Shown here piece by piece: positions 58,851 through 64,000 of a stretch of DNA of 64,000 nucleotides (position 1 is its first letter; every line of letters starts with the position of its first letter). A program made the position numbers and the translations under genes. Source of the DNA: Anaspis maculata. Lineage: Eukaryota > Arthropoda > Insecta > Coleoptera > Scraptiidae. Under the pieces are notes generated by a model, which was given only the letters and a program-made list of their open reading frames with translations, ran no database searches and was not told the DNA's origin. Where the stretch lies: the NCBI GenBank assembly GCA_949128115.1, contig OX421966.1:36287042-36351041 (forward strand). Direction: 5' to 3'.

Positions 58851-60105
58851 TAGACCGTGAGCTAGCGGCCTTTGAGATGTCATTTCTGACCGCATCATAC
58901 TTCTTGTGGTGATAGCCACCCACATGGTAATTGCTGAAACGCCAGTCTGCCTCCCCAAAGCGAGTCGTCTTGGGAGCTGCCAGTTGTCAAGAGTCCCCAA
59001 AAAAAAAAAAACAATTTTGCACCGTTGAGCCAATCGACTTGAAATTTGGTATACAGACAGGGTCTTGCTGTCAAATGAGCTGATTAGTTTTTGGCTGCCA
59101 TCTGTCAAGTGGAAGTGCCATTGTCAAAAAATGACAAGTTTTATTTCACAAAACTTGACTTGCAAGATGTTATTTGAAAGCCCTGAAAAAACTGTATTCA
59201 GGACAGTTGAAAGTATCCCTCCAACTCTTATTCGTCAGTAATTACTTGTGTCTTCTACTACGAGCACGTCTCCGGTCTTTCGGCTGATATTAATTACGGA
59301 ATGTGCAATTGCGTTTTGGAAATATAGCCGCCGGAAAACCACGTCACATTTGAAAATAGGCCTACATAACACCCATTCACCCAATCCAATCTACTTTTGA
59401 TGTCAGTTGGAATTTTTCGAAAAAAGTTAATTCCCGAGCAGGAAAGACCATCTGAGTTGAGTTCTACACTAAACGTGAGTCGTCCTGGTCAGAATCCGGT
59501 TGAGCGGCCCTCTCGGGTGACAACGACCAGGAGCAAATTTAAAAATTCGTAACGCCTTGTTGGGAAATGGTGGAAAACTCCAACTGCAGATTTATTTACA
59601 TTATTTTAGTTTGTTGCTTTATGCCAAATTTGATCTCAGTCTATCAGATCAGATTTTGAAGAATAAAATGTCAAAGTTTTGAACTTTGATATTTTTTTAT
59701 TACTGACGAATAAGAATTGGATGGATAACTTTCAACTGTCCTGAATACAGTTTTTTCCCCGGTTTTTTCAGGGCTTTCAAATAACATATTGCAAGTCAAG
59801 TTTTGTGAAATAAAACTTCTGTCATTTTTTGACAATAACACTTCCACTTGACGGATGGCAGCCAAAAACTAATCAGCTCACTTGACAGCAAGACCCTGTC
59901 TGTATACCAAATTTCAAGTCGATGGGCTCAACGGTGCAAAATTGGATTTTTTGGGGGGACTTTTGACAACTGGCAGCCCCCGAGACGACTCGCTTTGGGG
60001 AGGCAGACTGGCGTTTCAGTAACTACCATGTGGGTGGCTATCACCACAAGAAGTATGGTGCGGTCAGAAATGACATGATCTCAAAGGCCGCTAGCTCACA
60101 GTCTA
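58851..60105. mobile_element. Foldback element, TAGACYGTGAGC termini
   Basis: Ends TAGACCGTGAGCTAGCGG and CCGCTAGCTCACAGTCTA; arms of about 400 bp match closely (CTTGACAGCAAGACCCTGTC, AATCGACTTGAAATTTGGTA and inverses). TA at each end may be the target duplication. The centre, about 59260-59680, is unique and non-coding. Confidence 0.8.
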
Positions 60106-62189
60106 TTATGTGTCGATTATGTTTGCATGTTGCTCGAAATTCCACGTTGTCAGGTCACGACATTCTAGACTAGCTACTCATTCTGTATCACTTATTAGGT
60201 AGGTACACCATCCTACCAAATACTGCCGCCGAAAAAAGTAAACGGCTTTTATGTAAACAGATGAAGGGTCCTCCCTAGAAGTCTACCATAAGCTTCTTAC
60301 TAGAGCAACTATAGAAAGCATTGCATCCTTTTCACACCTTTGTGCAAGAGTCCAAATTAAAAATGTCTTTTCCAGGTTCGTGCAGCACATAACACTGCAA
60401 CATGACAACGTGAAGAATCGCAGAAATTTGTTTTTTAAACAGTCTAACCGTTTACTTTTCGTCAACGCATTGGTCCAGTGGTCCAGTGGTCCTATATACC
60501 ACAACAACAATTAATATCAACAATCAACCGTCCAAATTCCGCTGTCGGTGTCAACAGATCTTAACAATACAGGTATAGGAACGTGATATGTACCTACCTA
60601 CCTACTTAAATCGAAGTTGAACTAGAAAGTGTACGAAAACAAGTACCTACAAGTCGACAATAATCACGACTCACCTTTCGTACGGTGGTGCAATTCCGCG
60701 TGTACGTGCGGTGTGTGGCTGTATATACAGTGCCTGGAATTCCGGATCTCCTCGCTTTAGCCCCACATAATATCGCACCGGGAAACGGCAAGCTCGCTCC
60801 GATTTGCAAAATAAAAACACCGCGACGACGACGATAAAGATGACGACGGGGGGTCACTTCCCATGGCAATGCCGGCACTGCCGGAAAAAGTTACTCCACG
60901 TCTTCTGGGGTTGTTGATGATCCGTTGGTGCGTTGCCGATTAGCCGCCGCGACCTGGTGCATCGTACCGTCGCGAACTACGTCGAAGGGTTAGTTCAGTT
61001 TCTGGTTCGGAACTCGGGATACTCGGGAGAGAGAGTCTGTGTCTCCTCTCTGTCGACACACCTCTGGATGCTGTGGACGACTGCGACGCCGCATTACTCC
61101 ATTGATTCCGAGGGGGTACAACACACACGCAGGGGCGGACAAAAGGATTTTCGGCAGCGGCAGAGGCGGACGGAGAAGAAAGGACCCTCGTAAAATGCGG
61201 GTGACTAAAGGCTTATTGCTGTTATATACCCTCCTACAGTCTACACAACACTTTTTTCCATGGAATCGAACTTGATGTTAACCACGCCGTAACTTTTTGA
61301 GGGAAAGTGAGGTCAGTGAGGCTTGTGACCCGTGATGATCGACTGACAAGACAAGGAAGGAGCTTGTCATTCCTCATAATATTTCCGCAAACGGTGTTTG
61401 GTAAAATTGAAAAAATTGCTGCTGAACAGGCAATAAAAAATATTCACTTCTTAGCGGGCAACATCTCCAAGAATGCTGTTAATGAAAGTTAAACGCCATA
61501 AATGAGTTCAATGGGTACAAGTTATTAGAAAACAACCAAAATACATGTTGCCATGTTTCCATTGAGGCAAAAATAATAAAAATGTACGGGGGTTTAACAG
61601 GTCTTTTTGCCCCTTATTCAAGACATCCTTTACCTTTGCGCAGATGTGGAGGAATCAGCACAACTCGTTTTTGGGCGGAAACTCAGTGGTAGATACTTAC
61701 TGATCTAACGAAGAGTTTGGCACCTCAAAAGCTTTGGTCGGAATTTTTTCTATCCAGAATGACCTACCGCCTGGCCTAAGTAGCGGCCTTAGGGTAGGGC
61801 GAGACGGGCGAACGCTCGGGGCGCCAGCTCATAGGGGCGGAAAAATCGCGGTTGAAATTAAAAAAAAAATGATGATTTACAAAATAAACAAAACGACTTG
61901 CCAGCAGCGATTACCGAATGTGCTTTTGTGAAAGCACAAAAAACTCCATTACTGCAAGAAAAATGCTTCATTTGTTCTCGCTTCGCTCGCGGACCCAAGT
62001 TAGGGGCGGCGTTTTCGAATTCTTGCCCGGGGCGCCAAAATTGCAAAGGCCGGCACTGGGCCCAACTGTGGTTTTTTTTCCAAGCTTGGAATGGACAATA
62101 ATATCCGGCTTATTATTTTGCACCGCCTGCTTGCAGAACTATTATTCTTAGTACCTATCTACCTATTACAATATATAATCGAAAGTAGG
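60106..62189. other. No supported gene; CpG-richer patch 60650-61200
   Basis: The GC/CpG-rich segment could be a promoter or 5' exon, but open frames on both strands conflict and show no domain. TACC microsatellite at about 60592-60606. Confidence 0.4.
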
Positions 62190-62942
62190 TACAGGGTGTT
62201 CACGCGAGATGGATACCCCCCCCATAAAAAACTTCCCCTTTGCGAGAATTTGAAAAAGAAAAAACTTTCTTGGAACAATTTTTGCCGTAGTTTCTGAATA
62301 TGTCAAGTACAATTTTCTACTTCGTCTCATATACAGGGTGTCGCAATTTTATTTATTTTTTCCCAAAACACTCTGTCTTTCATCATCACAATCGATGCAT
62401 ATTGTTATCCTGATTAGAAACATGCAATGAACTTCTAGATTTTTTGAAAAAAAAATTGAAAAATTTACAATGCCATCTCTGAAAACATCTACTTTTTGAG
62501 AATGATGAACCCATTTCAGAATTCAAATATGTCCAGGATATTCTATTTCACTGTTAAATGACATGGAATGACATAAAATGACTAAACAAATATTCGGGAC
62601 ATATTTTATTCCTGAAATGAATCGATCTTTCCAAAAAAAAAAATATTTTTTTGAGGTCCCACCGTGAATTTTCAAAATTTTTTCAGAAAAATTTTGAGAA
62701 GTGTCATGCATATTTGTAATCACGATAACAATGTGCCTCGATTGTGGTGATGAAATACAAAGTGTTTCGGGAAAATTCCAAAAAAATTGCGACACCCTGT
62801 ATATGGAACGAAATAGAGAATTATACTTGACATATTTGGAAACTACGGTAAGAATTGTTTCAGGAAAGTTTTTCCTTTCTTGAATTATCTTGAAGGGGAA
62901 GTTTTTTATGGGGGGGTATCCGTCTCGCGTGAACACCCTGTA
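62190..62942. mobile_element. TACAGGGTG foldback element (753 bp)
   Basis: Ends TACAGGGTGTTCACGCGAGA and its inverse; arms share GGATACCCCCCC, AACTTCCCCTT and AAACTTTCTTG in inverted form. TA flanks. Contains another element of the same type. Confidence 0.8.
62332..62801. mobile_element. Nested TACAGGGTG foldback (470 bp)
   Basis: Ends TACAGGGTGTCGCAATTTT and AAATTGCGACACCCTGTA. Arms of about 100 bp share ATCACAATCGATGCATATTG and its near inverse. Confidence 0.8.
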
Positions 62943-63059
62943 CATCCTATAGTAAAATGCAAGTGATTCGAGTAAAAAAATACTATATTCAACTCAACAT
63001 TTCAAAAATCTCAAACTTTCACATCAGTACCTGGAATGAACCATGGAAAACAAATATAT

Positions 63060-64000
63060 TCAAGGGAATTTGAAAGGTCTAGAACACCCACGACGAGGTA
63101 GTGTTTGTGCAGCCTGATCCTGCGCGCTCATTTCCAGAATATCATCTTCAAGAGTTCGATCTTCAAAAATTGGCGGTCCTTCAGTCACGTACCTGCGAAT
63201 CGACGAAACTAATCGACTCGATCCAGCGGTACGTTCAAACGGATCTGTGTTCGACTGAGAAAAATCATAAGCCGATGGATCTTTATCGGATGAATTCAGA
63301 AACTTTTCAAAACTCTTCGAATTCTTGTCACTAAAAATCTCTAGGTTAACGTTCCCGGTCGGTCTAGCCGGCATCTTCTTGGGCTTCTCGGGCTCTGCCG
63401 GTATAAATTCCATCTGTTCCCCAGGTCCTGTCCTCCGGTAAATTCCCAAGTGCTTGGCAAACCTGATTTGATTGACCGACGGTCTGTTCACTATGGTTTG
63501 GAAATATCTCTCGTAATCTTCGCTGGACATATCTCGGCCAAAGTATCGTTGGTCTTGCCGCTGGAAATCCTCCTGGATTTCGCGTTTCGTCAGTTTCTTC
63601 GGAGGGACAAAAAGACCTCTCTTGAACGTGCCCAGCGAAGGGCGCTGTCTGCGGAAGTTCTTTGGTGGGTATCTGAAGGAAGCGTTAGCTTCGCTTCTTT
63701 GACTTTCGGCTTGACCTGTTAACGGCATTGATTCCAAAGTTTCGTCAGACGTACGGACAATACGGCTAGAAGTGGCGAAGTTCGATTGGTCGACGATCAT
63801 CGTCGAGTTGTAATGAAGATTTGCAGAAGAATTTGCAACGGACGAAGCAGGCGGCGGCATTCCGAGATTAGTTGTTGTCTCGTTGCTTCGGTCCTGGTCT
63901 GAGTTCGACGAATTGTTTCTCATGAACCTTTGCTCTGTGGTTGTAGTTTCGTAACCAAATACAGTCATTTCATTGGTGATGGTTTTTGAGCTGTTTTGCT
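63060..64000 (-). CDS. Unrecognised protein, 3' part, runs off the window edge
   Basis: A single frame is open from the right edge to a TGA at 63060. The first ATG inside the window is at 63968 (302 codons), but the frame stays open above it, so the gene probably starts outside. The N-terminal half is Ser/Thr/Asn-rich and looks disordered. The middle is charged (PKNFRRQRPSLGTFKRG, then LTKREIQEDFQRQDQRYFG and EDYERYFQTIVNRPSVNQIR), followed by a Lys/Pro-rich stretch (AEPEKPKKMPARPTG) and SRLVSSIRRYVTEGPPIFED near the C-terminus. No signal peptide, membrane segment or known domain. Length, composition and absence of stops set it apart from background ORFs, but I cannot name it. No AATAAA is obvious just downstream. 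Confidence 0.6.
   Translation of the reverse strand, partial: QNSSKTITNEMTVFGYETTTTEQRFMRNNSSNSDQDRSNETTTNLGMPPPASSVANSSANLHYNSTMIVDQSNFATSSRIVRTSDETLESMPLTGQAESQRSEANASFRYPPKNFRRQRPSLGTFKRGLFVPPKKLTKREIQEDFQRQDQRYFGRDMSSEDYERYFQTIVNRPSVNQIRFAKHLGIYRRTGPGEQMEFIPAEPEKPKKMPARPTGNVNLEIFSDKNSKSFEKFLNSSDKDPSAYDFSQSNTDPFERTAGSSRLVSSIRRYVTEGPPIFEDRTLEDDILEMSAQDQAAQTLPRRGCSRPFKFP

Noticed and set aside
60606..61275. Overlapping ORFs in the CpG-richer patch
   Set aside because: Both strands open, Arg/Ser-rich composition expected of CpG-rich DNA, no domain.

Overview
The window looks like nuclear DNA of an insect. It is AT-rich with abundant tRNA-derived SINEs, Ty3/Gypsy LTR sequences, short TACCTACC-type runs and one coleoptericin-like antimicrobial peptide gene, a family best known from beetles. 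I cannot fix the order; a beetle or a hemipteran both fit. There is no operon structure. Only two stretches look like host protein-coding sequence: a small secreted antimicrobial peptide gene on the minus strand (29150-29503) and the 3' part of an unrecognised gene on the minus strand that runs off the right edge (63060-64000). Almost everything else is transposable elements, their relics, and palindromic foldback DNA.

Layout: 1-1288 holds three almost identical 418-bp tandem repeats plus the start of a fourth. Each full copy carries a complete hammerhead self-cleaving ribozyme (type I with a minimal stem III), the hallmark of animal retrozyme-like circular-RNA elements. A 1.24-kb palindrome starts exactly where the array stops. 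2.5-18 kb holds small palindromes, SINE heads, a solo LTR (4823-5348) and a 1.3-kb terminal-inverted-repeat element (11925-13223). At 18.6-19.65 kb is a decayed Gypsy pol end with its 3' LTR (minus strand). A second, single hammerhead motif lies at 20812-20861. 25.8-35.6 kb is a run of nested foldback elements around the antimicrobial peptide gene. 35887-41139 is a complete-length Ty3/Gypsy element with 273/271-bp LTRs, a 4-bp target duplication, and gag, protease, RT, RNase H and integrase regions; its reading frames are broken at several points although the LTRs are nearly identical. 41.5-44.7 kb holds covarying hairpin repeats and a G-rich tandem array with a 517-bp higher-order period. 46.2-49.2 kb and 54.7-62.9 kb hold further large palindromes, minisatellites and a SINE cluster.

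Two structural families recur. One is a set of foldbacks ending TACAGGGTG...CACCCTGTA, always flanked by TA and repeatedly nested inside each other. The other is a set of small palindromes flanked by 3-bp TNA duplications. Two SINE families with unrelated tRNA-like heads share a middle domain of about 100 bp. The most notable system is the hammerhead array: structured 418-nt monomers that RNA self-cleavage would release as unit-length molecules.
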